Positions 24,626 to 36,634 of a stretch of DNA of 64,000 bases are shown in pieces. The translations under genes and the position numbers were made by a program. How positions within the stretch are numbered: position 1 is the first letter of the stretch; each line of letters starts with the position of its first letter. The stretch is from the NCBI GenBank assembly GCA_021904315.1, contig CM038920.1:11470001-11534000 (forward strand), in the 5' to 3' direction. The notes beneath the pieces were generated by a model. That model ran no database searches. It saw only the letters and a list, made by a program, of their open reading frames with translations, and was not told the origin of the DNA. This DNA is from Sphagnum magellanicum. Lineage: Eukaryota > Streptophyta > Sphagnopsida > Sphagnales > Sphagnaceae.

Positions 24626-25860
24626 TATGAATCTTCAGTGCTGCACCTAACAGGAGAGAATTTGGGTTGGTGCAGAGAGGTTATATACCCAAGTCACAAA
24701 AAATCCCGATTCTGTTACCATGGGTGATAACATAAAGATGCATCTCCCTTCAAACACTGGGCAAAATAGGTAGGCATACCTCACATTAGACTTAAAGCTG
24801 TTCTTTCAACAGCATTACTGTGCAGTTCAGTGTATTTCTTGCTGGCTTTTTTCACTTGCTAGATGTAGAGCCAATGTATCTAAATTATCCAGGCACGGAG
24901 GCATCTCTTTGACATGAAACAGGGATTTTTGGATATTATACAGCAATGTTTTTTTTTCCCTCTTTTTCATGTTAAAATTGTGTACAAGGAGTTTGATACT
25001 TGGTGATTGAAGTCAGGATTGCTCTTCTTCACATGTAAAAGTGTGCACAAGTACATAGGGTTTATTTTTCTGTGATTGAAGAATTCTTAACATGTTGGTA
25101 GGTGAAAAGGGAAGACAATCCTGTGATCCATCAAGTTGCTAGCTCTTCACCTTATATGAATATGACCGTGAAGCCTAAACTATATAAGACAAATATTCGA
25201 GTACTTATCTTTCATGCACTATTTTGTCATCTTTTACGGTGAGGTCAACAATGTTTTGTTAGACAATTATGCACGCCCAATTGATGAAGTTGCTGTGTAA
25301 CTGCAACCTCTTGTTGGTTCATCTCTCCATATTACTGTTGCTAGATCGTAGTGGAAGCATCAAATTATTGGAAACCTCTTGTATAGCCAGTTTCGGGGTT
25401 GTATTCAGGAAGTTTTGAAAGGGAGTCATCATCTACTAGTTCCACTTTTAGTTCTGTCAGTTTCACTTCTAATGTGAATAAACAGTGGGTAAGATTCTTA
25501 TGATATGAATCGATTGTGGATAATAGCCACGGGTGCGAAACATTCTTGTGATGTGAATCAACCAGTCAATGGTGGTGGGAAACACTGGTTAGGCTTTGCA
25601 ATAGACCTTGGTAAAATCCATTACCACCTAATGCAAGACTTAGTATAATCTCCAACAACAACAATTAAGACTTTAAGAGGGGTGAGGTTGCAACTTTGTC
25701 TTACTGTTGTGCTTGCTGCAGTTCTTGATTGACCAGGCCTGTTTCTGTTCTATAGTCCATCTGAACGTGAAGTGAACCATGTATTCACACTGAAAGCAAA
25801 AAGTGGTTATATGTTTTTGAAAAATTAATGTATGATTTTTTTCGAATGTTTAAAAAAAAA
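24626..25860. other. 3' flank of SKIP31 gene
   Basis: Non-coding. It likely contains the 3' UTR and possibly further 3' exons of the SKIP31 gene. Composition is intermediate and falls into the AT-rich desert at about 25.8 kb. No protein similarity recognised. Confidence 0.5.
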
Positions 25861-28800
25861 GAATATTTGTGACAAAATATATCCTTTTACAAAAAGGAAG
25901 TTGCCTTTTGAAGATGATTTACACAAAAAAAGGGAAAAGGCTATCACCCAGCATAATTGGCAAGTGAATTTTTTAATTTTTGATATTTGGATGTGTTGAT
26001 ATCTGACTAATAAATAAATGACTGATATTTGGGAACACTGATATTTAGATCAGATTAAAAATGTGAAAACTTGATATTCAATTGTGATATTTAAAATTTA
26101 AAATTTTAATAAATAAGTAAAAATATATATGCTTGTTGGACGGACCAAAAAAAAAAAAAAGTCGATATCCTTTTTTGATAGATATCCCAAAAACAAAATT
26201 CGCCCAATATTGGAAAATACCCACAATTTGAACTTTTGATGGAAGCCCACAATATCACATCGATTTTGCCTTTTTTTTCTTTTTTTTTTCCTCTCTATCT
26301 CTCTCTCTTCTTTGTATGCCATGAACATCTTGGCCCTTGGATTATCTCCCTTGTTTGTACACTACTACCCTTGGTTTAGGTTTTTAAAATACGGAAAATC
26401 CCTAGGTGATGAATTTCCACTCCATAAAAAAATCATCTTATTTATCCATAATGATTTTTATAATTACCTGAATATTATATATATACCTAAAGGGTACAAT
26501 ATAGTCTAAAGGTTTGCTCCATCATCAAGGATTTATTATTATTATTATTTTATTTATTTTTTCCTTTCCTTCAATATTGTGAGGTAGGTGGACCATGGAT
26601 CATCCACAAGAGGACTTAGCCAAATTTGGCTCAAGGTTTGAGACAAAAGTAGATTTTTTTCCTCAAACTTTGCTATACACTGGCAACATACAAAGACCTA
26701 TGCTCTAAATATGGCGAATTCCACTTTTTTTTTTTTAGGGTCTTAAATATAAGACCTTATAATTATTTAAGACCCTAAGAAAAAGCCTTTATAAATGTAA
26801 GAAATTAGGCAACCAAGGGTGCATCTTGAGGTTTGAAAGATCATACATATAATAAGTAAGGCCATTTTCCCAAGGACTTATTTGACATAAACCACAAGGT
26901 GGGTGGACCCATCTTGAGATTGTAAGGTGCCTTCTTATGGGCCCACCTTGCACTCATCTCAATCTACCATCAAAAGCACCAAACATCTACATTACAAAAA
27001 AAATGGTCCAAAGGCTTTATGCAACTAGACAAGATGTTAGCCTTGAGCTACAACCATTGCAAGTACCCTATAGTATCACAAAAGTATTTTTGGTTGGAAT
27101 TGAAAAAGCCATTTCAATTGTCATTTCAATTAGTTACCCATCAATTATTTTCAATGGGTCATGAAGGTGACAAGTTTTAGGGTTTAGGGTTTGACATTTC
27201 ACCCGACTAGCATATTTTGGGTTGGTTGTACCACTTGATGTATATAGGCATACTTAAGAGACTTGAAGGTATGGGGTGATTGGTGTTTGCCTTTTGATGT
27301 TGTTTTCATTTTTTTAGGTTAGTTATCTCATTATGTGCCCCAATAATGAAAAAGGTAGCCATGAACATAATGAAAAGATTTTTAAGCACAAAACATTCAC
27401 CAATTTACACAAAATTTATTCACATTTTTCTATTACTTGGCTTCGTGCATTTCTCTCTCCATGCTTTCCAAAATGTGAAGATGTTTAACACAACACATGT
27501 GTCATGCAACTTCACCTCTAGCAAAATTGGTTGTGGTGTACTAGGGACAATTTCGTGCATTCATCACATACAACTTGGCCTTTCATATTACCAAGTTATG
27601 CAAGGTTAAATAATGCAATAGTTTCCCTTGGAGGGACAATGGCGCATGTTCACATCACCTTACTTAAACAATAGCATTGTTTTAACAAACTTAATTGTTG
27701 TTGCTATACAAGCCAATCTATTCACCGGATTCACCCTAATAAGAAATTTTTTAATCTTCTATCTTCTATTAAGCCATTTGCATTTTCAATAATCATTTTG
27801 ATTGATAAAGTCTGATGCCATTTAGGAATATCTAAGGACATGAATTTCTATGCCTTAATTCAAAGATAGACCATAAAACCCAAAGTTGAACATCCCTTTT
27901 CATTTGGTCATTATTCTATTGGCTTGATGATCAATGGAACCCTAACCTAGGGAGGCACTATATGACAACGTAACTTGTCATATGAAACATGCATATATCC
28001 ACAAAATGGTTGAGTTATACACATAAACATTGGCAATAAGTGCAAGTACAATGAAAAATGTTCTTACATCACCCTCTTTTGTGAATTATATACCATAGAA
28101 AGGCACCTTTTACCCTAAAACCCTAAGCTCAAAACCATTGTAGCTGGGAGAAGCTCCTGTTGTCTACTAACCCATATTATACCCACCTTGAACCCCTGGT
28201 TAGGTGTGAGAGTACCGAGTTAACACCTTCGGAGTTAACCATTGGGTCTTCAATGCCTAGATTTACAGCCCGGAATTTGCTAGTCATTAACTTGTTTGCC
28301 TCCACAACAATTGTTTCCTCCAGTCCCCAAACTTTTGTTCATAAAATCGAACACAAATTTGGGTGACATTTCTATTTATGAAGCAAGGTAGTTTGTTTTT
28401 GTTTTTGTTTTGTTTTGATTTTTTGAGTGTAATTTGGTGCTGAAAATTCAAACAAAATGCAAAAAAATGGGGTTTGGAAGGAAAAATCAGTTGAGTCCTC
28501 AATGTGTTCACATTGCAAAAAATTTAGAAAATTTCAATTCTGAAAAATGTGAAAAATAAAAAAATGTGTTCACACTTGGGCCAATAGCACAGGCTACACT
28601 CCTTAGAGTTGTATTAGAGTTGACCATAAAGTACCCCAAACTGGGGTGGGGGGGGGGTACTGGGTTCCAGTTTTGCCAAAACTGGGGACGAAATAAAAAG
28701 TCAGGATGAAACCATAAACAGGAAAAAAAAAAAAGAAAAGAAAAGTGGAGCAAACTGGTTTTCTCACCAAACTTGATCCTCAGAGGGAGTTTCACCCTGA

Positions 28801-29226
28801 GTTTTGGATTTGTCTTTATTAGGTACCTCAGCCTTCACTAACAGCACCTCTAAATTCTTCACTAAGAATAAATCAAGGCCTATTCCTGCAAATCTTGTGA
28901 ACTGATCCTCAGTTTCATATTAAATAATGGTACCCAGTTTCATTTGCTTTTATGGGTAGCTCCCTAAACTCAAAATTGGGGATGAAAGAAACAGGGATTA
29001 CAGGGTCAAACTAGGGATCAAAGACAGGGTGACTTAAGGATAACTTTATTGCTTTGGGACAATCCTTTCTTGTTGCATCCCTGACAGTTATGTAGCAGAA
29101 TCGGCTCTTAACACTAGAGAATGGGCTGTGTGGGGGCTGATTCTCCCAGGCACACCTATGCAAAGCTTACCCAGGCCGGTTTACGTGGTGGAATCTGCCC
29201 CTTAGTGCCCCTTGTCTGTACATACC
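25861..29226. other. AT-rich gene-free stretch with a GC-normal patch
   Basis: No recognisable gene. It holds an ATT microsatellite (26531-26552), an inverted repeat (26736-26777) and a two-unit TTTAGGG near 27177-27195. The patch at about 28590-29226 has near-gene base composition but no convincing coding frame on either strand. Confidence 0.55.
26736..26777. repeat. Inverted repeat, 14-15-nt arms
   Basis: TAGGGTCTTAAATA and TTATTTAAGACCCTA face each other around a 13-nt spacer. This is a foldback of uncertain origin. Confidence 0.75.
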
Positions 29227-29380
29227 ATAGTACCTTGGCAACTTCCACACACTAAATTATATGGTTCGTTAAAATGTTGAAGTTTTCATAAAATATTTTG
29301 GAATATTAAATATTATATATATATGACATGGAAATATTTTTAATTAATTAATTATTCAACAAACATGTGTTGAAGCTGTG
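29227..29380. mobile_element. Possible diverged relative of the 35.7-kb MITE
   Basis: The left end ATAGTACCTTGGCAACTTCC and the following ACACACTAAATTATAT resemble the reverse complement of the right end of the MITE at 35685-35882. The right end GTGTTGAAGCTG resembles that element's GTGCTGAAGCTG. Internal sequence is AT-rich. No target-site duplication was found. Confidence 0.35.
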
Positions 29381-29444
29381 AAAAAACATTTTTGAAAATA
29401 AATTCAAGATCTTTAGGTTAAAATTTTCATTAATAATCAAATTA

Positions 29445-29938
29445 TTTTATTTTATTTTATTTTAATTAATTGTTGAATTCCATTCTTACATAGACCCCTA
29501 TTTTATTTTGTTGTAAAACTTTGTACCCATACAATCTCTAGCATTGGGTACAATTCAATTATTTTATTTTATTTTATAATTAAAATTTAATTTTAATTAA
29601 CTGTTGAATTTCATATTTACATAGACCCTTATTTTATTTTGTTGTAAAACTTTGTACCCATACAATCTCTAGCATTGGGTACAATTCAATTATTTTATTT
29701 TATTTTATAATTATAATTATAATTTAATTAATTTTTGAATTCCATACTTACATAGATCCCTATTTTATTTTGTTATAAATCTTTGTACCCATACAATCTC
29801 TAGCATTGGGTACAATTATTTTATTTTATTTTATAATTAAAATTAAATTAAATTAAATTATTGAATTTAATATTTACATAGACCCTTATTTTATTTTGTT
29901 GTAAAACTTTGTACCCATACAATCTCTAGCATTGGGGA
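29445..29938. repeat. Tandem repeat, 4 units of ~126-131 bp
   Basis: Each unit contains CATAGACCC, TATTTTATTTTGTT, a TTTGTACCCATACAATCTCT core and AGCATTGGG, followed by an AT-rich variable part. The core starts at 29520, 29651, 29782 and 29908, giving spacings of 131, 131 and 126. The last unit ends at AGCATTGGGGAG, where the repeat stops. Confidence 0.95.
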
Positions 29939-32900
29939 GTGTGTGTGATGCATAATGAAATCACACCCAATTTTTTAATTATATTAACTGAGCCCAAACA
30001 TTCTTGAATTTGAAAAAAAAAAAAAAAGTGCTAAAAATCAGAACTGAAGAGTTTTAAAAATTAAAAAAAACCAAGTTCAAACCCTCACTTGAAGAACCTC
30101 TAAATAAATAAATAAATAAATAAATAAATAGATTTTAGAATGTGAACAAAATCTGGACAAAAAGTTCTCTTTATATAGAGAGAGAGAAGAAACAACTGCA
30201 CAAACACTTGGTCTGGAGTCTGGACACTCTGCAAGCTCATGATTGTAGTATTAGTTGGATCACACACACATCAGGTCAGATATCTTCTTCATACTTTGGG
30301 TGTGGCAGATCTCACAAAATACTGAACATTGAGGAGCTTTGATGGAGCTTTGATGGTTTATAGCTATTGGCTTTTCAATGGCTGCAAAACTTGTGTGAGA
30401 AATCATCAGCACTCTCTAAACTTATAATAATAAACTTGTAACTAGTAACCAAAACATCATTGAACATTCAAATTTTTCATTTTACCATCTACCGAGGACA
30501 ACACAAGACTAGACTAGACTAGACTTGACTTAATTTTTTTGGGGAGTGCTGCAAACTATTAGATTATGCAAAGATTTAGACACCCATAACACACACTTTG
30601 GCAATTAGTTTACGGTGCTTAATCTTTGATTAATTAACACAACAACAACCCCATAATGTTTTACCATTCAGCCAACTTAAAACTTAAAAACTTATGCATG
30701 CGATTTCATAGCCCCACCACACAAGTAATCAAAATTGGGTTTGTTGTGAGTATGTTCGTATGATTTCATATGGACCCATAAATTTTTGATTTTTGTCATT
30801 TGGTTACTTTAGTGACCCACATCCCACATCTCCTTTGGAGCAATCAAGTAGTAGTAGGAGTATTAGTAGTAGTAGTAGTAGTAGTGCATCATCATGTGCA
30901 AAAAGCTAAGTGAATGAATGGAGAGTTGGAGACAAAGAGGGGGGCCTAAGTGGGGGCAATGCATTATTTTGTCACCAAGTATATGGCACCAAAGGTTATA
31001 TAACCAATTTGATGAGGACTCACTCCTCTTGCAAATTATTGGTATATAAGAAGAACTCGTTTTCATTATTGGTATATAAGAACTTGTTTTCATTATTGGT
31101 ATTAGAACTTGTTTTTAATTATTGGTCTGAGAAAAAAAGAAAATTAGTAGTTCAAGTAGAGTTGGGTCCCATGATGAAATCCGAGTGAAACAATTAGGTT
31201 TTTTGTTTTGTAAACATGGTATCTATGCATATGAGAGACACTTTGGTGATAGAACATAACAAAAGTTTGGAGTACACAAAAGCCAATTTTTTTTTTTTTG
31301 GTTACAAAGCATATATTTGCAAGGTCCTATGGGCTTTGTGGATTTTACTCAAGTATTTTACACTCCGCTTGAGGAGATTGGCTAGGTGGTCTTTCTCTTG
31401 GACATGCTTGATGGATGAAATCAATCCCTTTGCATGATGGATTATGGGAACACATGTCTTACACTAGCCTGCTTATAACATTAAAGTGAGCATTAGTATC
31501 CAAATGAGAGTGTCTTGGTAATGTTACATTGGAAATTGAATGTAGATAAAAATTCCTTGGGAAATCACAAACTTGAATGGAAAATAAAACCCCTTGGGGA
31601 TTTTTTCCCCTACAATATATTCGACAAAATTAGAGCACATTTTATTATGCTTATTTACTTTGTGAAATTTTTGCCAAGTAGTACTTTATATGTTTTGTGG
31701 AAGGCCAATTTCCTCTTTTAAAATTCCAAAGAGTAAACAAAGCATTAGCCATCGGAGCATCAAATTACACCTCTTGATTGGTAAGATTTTTCACTAGAGC
31801 GCATCATTATTTATGTGAGGAACTTTAATATCGTAACATTCATATAGTTCATGAGGTGCAAATGTGAAACCCGACACTTGAAAAATAGGTCTGTCCCGAC
31901 CCACAACCGAGTTTACATATGATTGGTGCATTTATAAACCAAGGGAGCCTTAAAGTATGGCAGCCATTTGGAGAGTAGGGTTTCGGGCTATGGTGCCATG
32001 CTACAAGATGCATGAGAAAGCATTTGTTGAGCAAAACTTTAGTCGCCTAAGACAATATCATTCGGGTCTCATCCTCACTTGATTCTTGATTAAAATCACA
32101 TAAGAATCACATTTAATTAATTAATTTTTTTTTTTTCAAATTCCTCAAGTAGGTCCATTGGAGAGGATTCTTGGCATTGCTTAGCATTAAATCACAAATG
32201 TCTTATGTGGGCTGTAGCATTTTTTTACAAAAGTGGTGCTACAAATGGTGACCTAGGAAGTGCCTAGGTCTAGATGTGGCTAATTTAATTATATTTATTT
32301 TGAAAGATGGCGAAAAAAAACCTAAGAATCACAATTTCTTGTGGATTTTTTCATTATTTGAAAATAAAATAAAATCACCAAGTTGCAAAAATTCACCCCA
32401 AAAGGAAAAAACACGGATGAAAAATATGATGATGATGATGATAAAAGTTTCCATTCATCACATTGATTGGAGGGGAAGAAGAAACTTTTGGAAGTGCTAG
32501 AAGCATTTCATTGAGCACCCAACACATAATTGCATCACATCATTCATGAAAGAAGTAGCCTTTATTGGAGGGAGGGGTCAAATCTAGCTATTACTTCTTA
32601 TACAAGTATAAGATGTAAGTTTTCCATTTTGACATGACTTTGCCAATACTTTGAACCACACCATATAATAGCCCTAAACCATACTAGCAATTTGCAAATT
32701 TTGAAAATGTTTCAAAAATAATAATAAAATAAATTATATATATATATTCAAACCCCCTCATCCTACCTATATAAACACCACACCTATTCATCTTTCAATT
32801 AATTAGATGAGGTGCCTCCCAAGTTCAATTTTTCTTTTTTTTTTGCAATGAGCCAATTTGATTGGCCGCATCACTCAAAAAACAAATGAAACTACGGAGT

Positions 32901-33143
32901 CTCTCCAAAATTGAAAGTTCTATTTTGAAGTATAGAGTTCCTCCCCCTTTGGCCTACCTATACACTTGAAAGAAGGACAACACTTGCCCAAAAAAGCACA
33001 TGAGATAAAAGTGAGGTGCTATTGGGAACTCTTTGGGGGAACATATATAGGAACTTGGGAACTCTTTGCTTTGACCCCCTTCACCTCAAGAAAAAAAAAA
33101 AAAGCTTCATCTTCCACTTTTCAGCTGAATGAATGAATGAATG
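29939..33143. other. AT-rich gene-free stretch
   Basis: Contains an (AAAT)n microsatellite at 30101-30130, an (AGT)n microsatellite at 30847-30885 and several poly-A/T runs. ORFs up to 92 codons lack recognisable similarity and show A/T-driven composition. No RNA gene seen. Confidence 0.6.
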
Positions 33144-33171
33144 GGTTTAAACCCTAAACCCTAAACCCTAC
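33144..33171. repeat. Interstitial telomere-like repeat (CCCTAAA)n
   Basis: About three tandem AAACCCT units in the C-rich orientation on the plus strand, internal to the chromosome. Confidence 0.9.
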
Positions 33172-33469
33172 TTGTTAGACTATGTTCTAACTTCTAACTC
33201 CAATTCCTTTTTTTAATGCACTTGTTGAAAATAGCATGAATTGTGATGGGTATATAATATATTGAATGTTTTATTATTTCTTAGCTTCAATTCAAGACTT
33301 AAGAGTTTTTAATTCTTCAAACAACTTGTGGACACACATTTCAACAAAAAAGTCATATATATTTTCCATTCAACAAAGTCAAAAATTCAGACATGTCAGA
33401 AGAAGGAAAAGAACTCATCTCAATTCAACCCTCCCCTCCCCACCAAGTCCCAAGGAGGAGATTTTTTTA

Positions 33470-33532
33470 GGTCCTAGGGTTAAAGGTTTAAACCTAAGGT
33501 TTAGGGTTTAGGGTTTAGGGTTTAAGGTTTAG
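33470..33532. repeat. Interstitial telomere-like repeat (TTTAGGG)n
   Basis: About four TTTAGGG units plus degenerate flanking units, in the orientation opposite to the CCCTAAA tract about 0.33 kb to the left. Confidence 0.9.
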
Positions 33533-35684
33533 TGTGTTTCTCAAGCAAGCACTATGTGCAATGAATTAAATGCAACAAATTTATAAAAAAAAAAAAATCT
33601 CCTTGATATGATTTTGATAGTGTATTTCTACCAAGAATGCAAATTAATTGCTTTCTTGTTGGGGATTTTGGGTGGGTTTGAAGTTTGACTACACTAAAAC
33701 CTAAAGCTCAATATTAAAAGCTCAAGTGTGTGTAAAAGGGCCTCTAATGGTATAACTAAAGGAAATTGGGAAGTCTTAGAAATGTGTATAAGAAGTTTGA
33801 ATAATTAAGGACCCTGACACACACTTGGGGGGTTTTTAATGTTGTGTGGTCAATGCCCATCCCCAATAACCTGCACGGGTGGTTACTTACTTACTTACAT
33901 GGGTTAAGTAATTAGCCCAACAACACCTTTATTTAAATACCCATACTTGGTGTATTTTAAAGCCCCTTCTAGGAGGTAGCATAATTCTAGCATGTGGCCA
34001 TTGAATGGACCCCTCTTTCTAGATGAAAGCCTTAAAGGTTGTTTTTGGGGTTGTGGGGGGTAGGGGTGGTGTAGGGGGTGGGGTGGGGTGTAGGCCCTAG
34101 GGCTTGCTTGCTTTCACTTCCATGAATCATCCTCATCCATCACCCCCCATCACCACCATTTCCAAGTTCACTTTTTAACTACTAAAAACACTACCCTTTT
34201 ACACCAATAAAATGAAGGAGCCAAAAGTTTGATGGTATTGATTCTTTTTGCAACAATTTGTCTATTTATATATAATTGAATCAACAAATAAATTTGAAAT
34301 TTACTATGTAATTTTGCCTATGGTTATGTTCATGGATTCTAAATTCCCAAGGTTGGAATTTTGGAGAAATTTTCCCAAAAAAAAAATTAAATAAAAAAAA
34401 AATCCTAAATTTGATTCTTAAATACTCTTGGCCCTTTTGGTGGTACATTGACGATATTTATCATGAATCAATGATGGGGAACTCAATAGTGGCCCGAAGA
34501 GTAAGCCACACTCTTAAAGCATGTGGATGACCAAGTTGAAGTTCGTTGTTTTGTTTGTGTTTGTATTGGGTTGGAACTATACACATATATAACACCTTAA
34601 ATGTCCTAGATTTTTTCCTAGAGGAAAGTAGAAGAAAGATAAAAAAGATACATGTGCAACTTTGCTTGTAAAGCCTTGAAAAATGTCTTTTACACTTGGG
34701 AATATTTTTGTAAAGAACCATTTTGATATTATTAGGGGAACATCATAAGGTGAAAATGATAGTCCTTCTACTATGAAAGTGGCAAAAAAGGTTAATATTA
34801 TGGAAATAAAATTAAATTGAGGGACCCATTTTAAATACACAATATGGAATGATGTCACATGAAAAACCTTGTGTTCACTTGTTGATGAAAGGTGGTTTTT
34901 AAATGAATTTCAAGTGGCATTGGTTGGAAATTCTTACAATTTTGAAGAAAAAGAAGGTTAACAAATTCCAATGGAAATCATTTATGTACATTGGGTTTAC
35001 ACAAAGGCTTTCAACCCATCTAACTAGGAAAAATAAAAATAACATGGAACTTTAGTCAAACAACCATATAAAAATATCAAATTACAACACTCATAAAAGC
35101 TATTATGACAATTTGTCTTTTGAAGCCACATGTAGAGAACATTATTTATGCTAATTGCATCTTGATCAATTACTTCCTCTAATGTGTGAGGTCATTCTTT
35201 TCAGGTAGCACTCAAAATGATGTTAAGATAGTAATGTTGCAAACCTTGTCCCTAGTGAAAAACTTAGCCAATAGCCAAACCAACCCCAAAAAAAATAGTA
35301 CATGGAAATATTTGCATGAATGACTAGATGGTGAAAATTGATCTTAACATGGTAACTACGGAACCCAAAAATGAGAGAGTAGAGAAATGGGAGTTTTGTA
35401 CAAAACGAGAATGGGATTTATAGCTTGTGATTCTTTTAGGGTTTGAGATACTTGATCATAAGGCCCAATGCTTATCATCCTCAATGAACACTTAGCAAAA
35501 TTGGATTGGTTGTTTTTGTATGTGAATGTTGCGTGTTACTACTAAGTGAGGCATGTTATACACATCCCCGACTTTTATCATTACCAAAGCAAATCAAAGA
35601 CCACACTACAAACTACACCACCATAACCTCAAGTACACACAATCACAAGTGAAATGACACTCCTACTCATATACCACTAACTTA
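33533..35684. other. AT-rich gene-free stretch
   Basis: No recognisable gene. A G-rich patch of GGGTAGGGGTGG type lies near 34050-34100. Remaining ORFs are short and unlike known proteins. Confidence 0.55.
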
Positions 35685-35882
35685 GTAATAACTATCATAA
35701 TACCTCGGTGGCTTCGGCACATATAATTAATTTATTTTAAATATTTTATTTCCATTTCTTTTTCAGAATATTCAAAAAAAAAGTATTTCTCTTTGAGAAA
35801 AAGTACTTTTTTTAATTTTTTTTTCATATTTCTAAAATTAATATAATTTGTGCTGAAGCTGCCAAGGTACTATTGTAATAAC
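35685..35882. mobile_element. MITE with ~45-bp terminal inverted repeats and 8-bp flanking direct repeats
   Basis: GTAATAAC occurs at 35685-35692 and again at 35875-35882 as a perfect 8-bp direct repeat. Just inside, TACCTCGGTGGCTTCGGCAC on the left is the imperfect reverse complement of GTGCTGAAGCTGCCAAGGTA on the right, and weaker pairing continues inward. Element size is about 180 bp, AT-rich inside, with no coding capacity. An 8-bp duplication is typical of hAT-type transposition. Confidence 0.7.
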
Positions 35883-36354
35883 ACTTCCACCACTTTGCAC
35901 CACCACCACTACTACTACTACAACTAGCTACTAAGTACCTAGTCAACAACAAGCTTTTGTGTTCATATATTCTCACACTAGCTTTAAGTGATCATGGGCC
36001 ATTTAATGGCATTGGGTAGTGTTTAATTTTTTGACACGACTTTTTGACTTAGGATGAGATGCATGGCCACTTTTGCCAATAAATGTTTTTTTTTTTTTGA
36101 ATTGTTGAAAGTGCTAAAAAAAAAGTACATATTTGTCGCCAAATTTTTGACACTTTAAGTGGAAAATAGGCACATTTTCTTCAATAAGTCTAAGTCAAAA
36201 TATCAAAGGATGTGTGAATTGCTTTGAATTTTGGGCACCACTTTCCACCAAAATACAAGGACTCGGCTTCATTTTTGTAAACTAAAATCTAGTTTATAGC
36301 CAAATTTTGCTAAGTCTTCTTATGGACGATCGATATAATAATGAGGTGCATATA

Positions 36355-36376
36355 TGTGTGTGTGTGTGTGTGTGTG
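36355..36376. repeat. (TG)n microsatellite
   Basis: Eleven TG units. The ORFs that cross it on both strands are low-complexity artefacts. Confidence 0.95.
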
Positions 36377-36634
36377 TTTTCCTCAATTTTGTGATATTAT
36401 TAATTTGGTGGAAAAAAATAGTCAAATTTACATTGGAAAAAAAAAATTCCAAAAATTTTCTAAATTTTTTGTCCCCCAAAAAAAAAAAAAAAACCCACAA
36501 AAACCACAAAAAATTGTCTCCCAAAAAAATCACCAGATTCACTACTTTGGCTATATCACAAAATTGAAAAAAAAGTTTGATGAAATTTAATGCCAGAAAT
36601 TAATTTCAGAAAGCAAAGAGCCAAAGTTGCACAA

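Noticed and set aside
27346-27609. 87-codon ORF with a hydrophobic start, considered as a small secreted protein
   Set aside because: It lies in the AT-rich desert without promoter or composition support, and its length is within chance expectation.
36294-36590. ORFs on both strands over the TG microsatellite
   Set aside because: The translations are Cys-Val, Lys and Phe runs, which are low-complexity artefacts.
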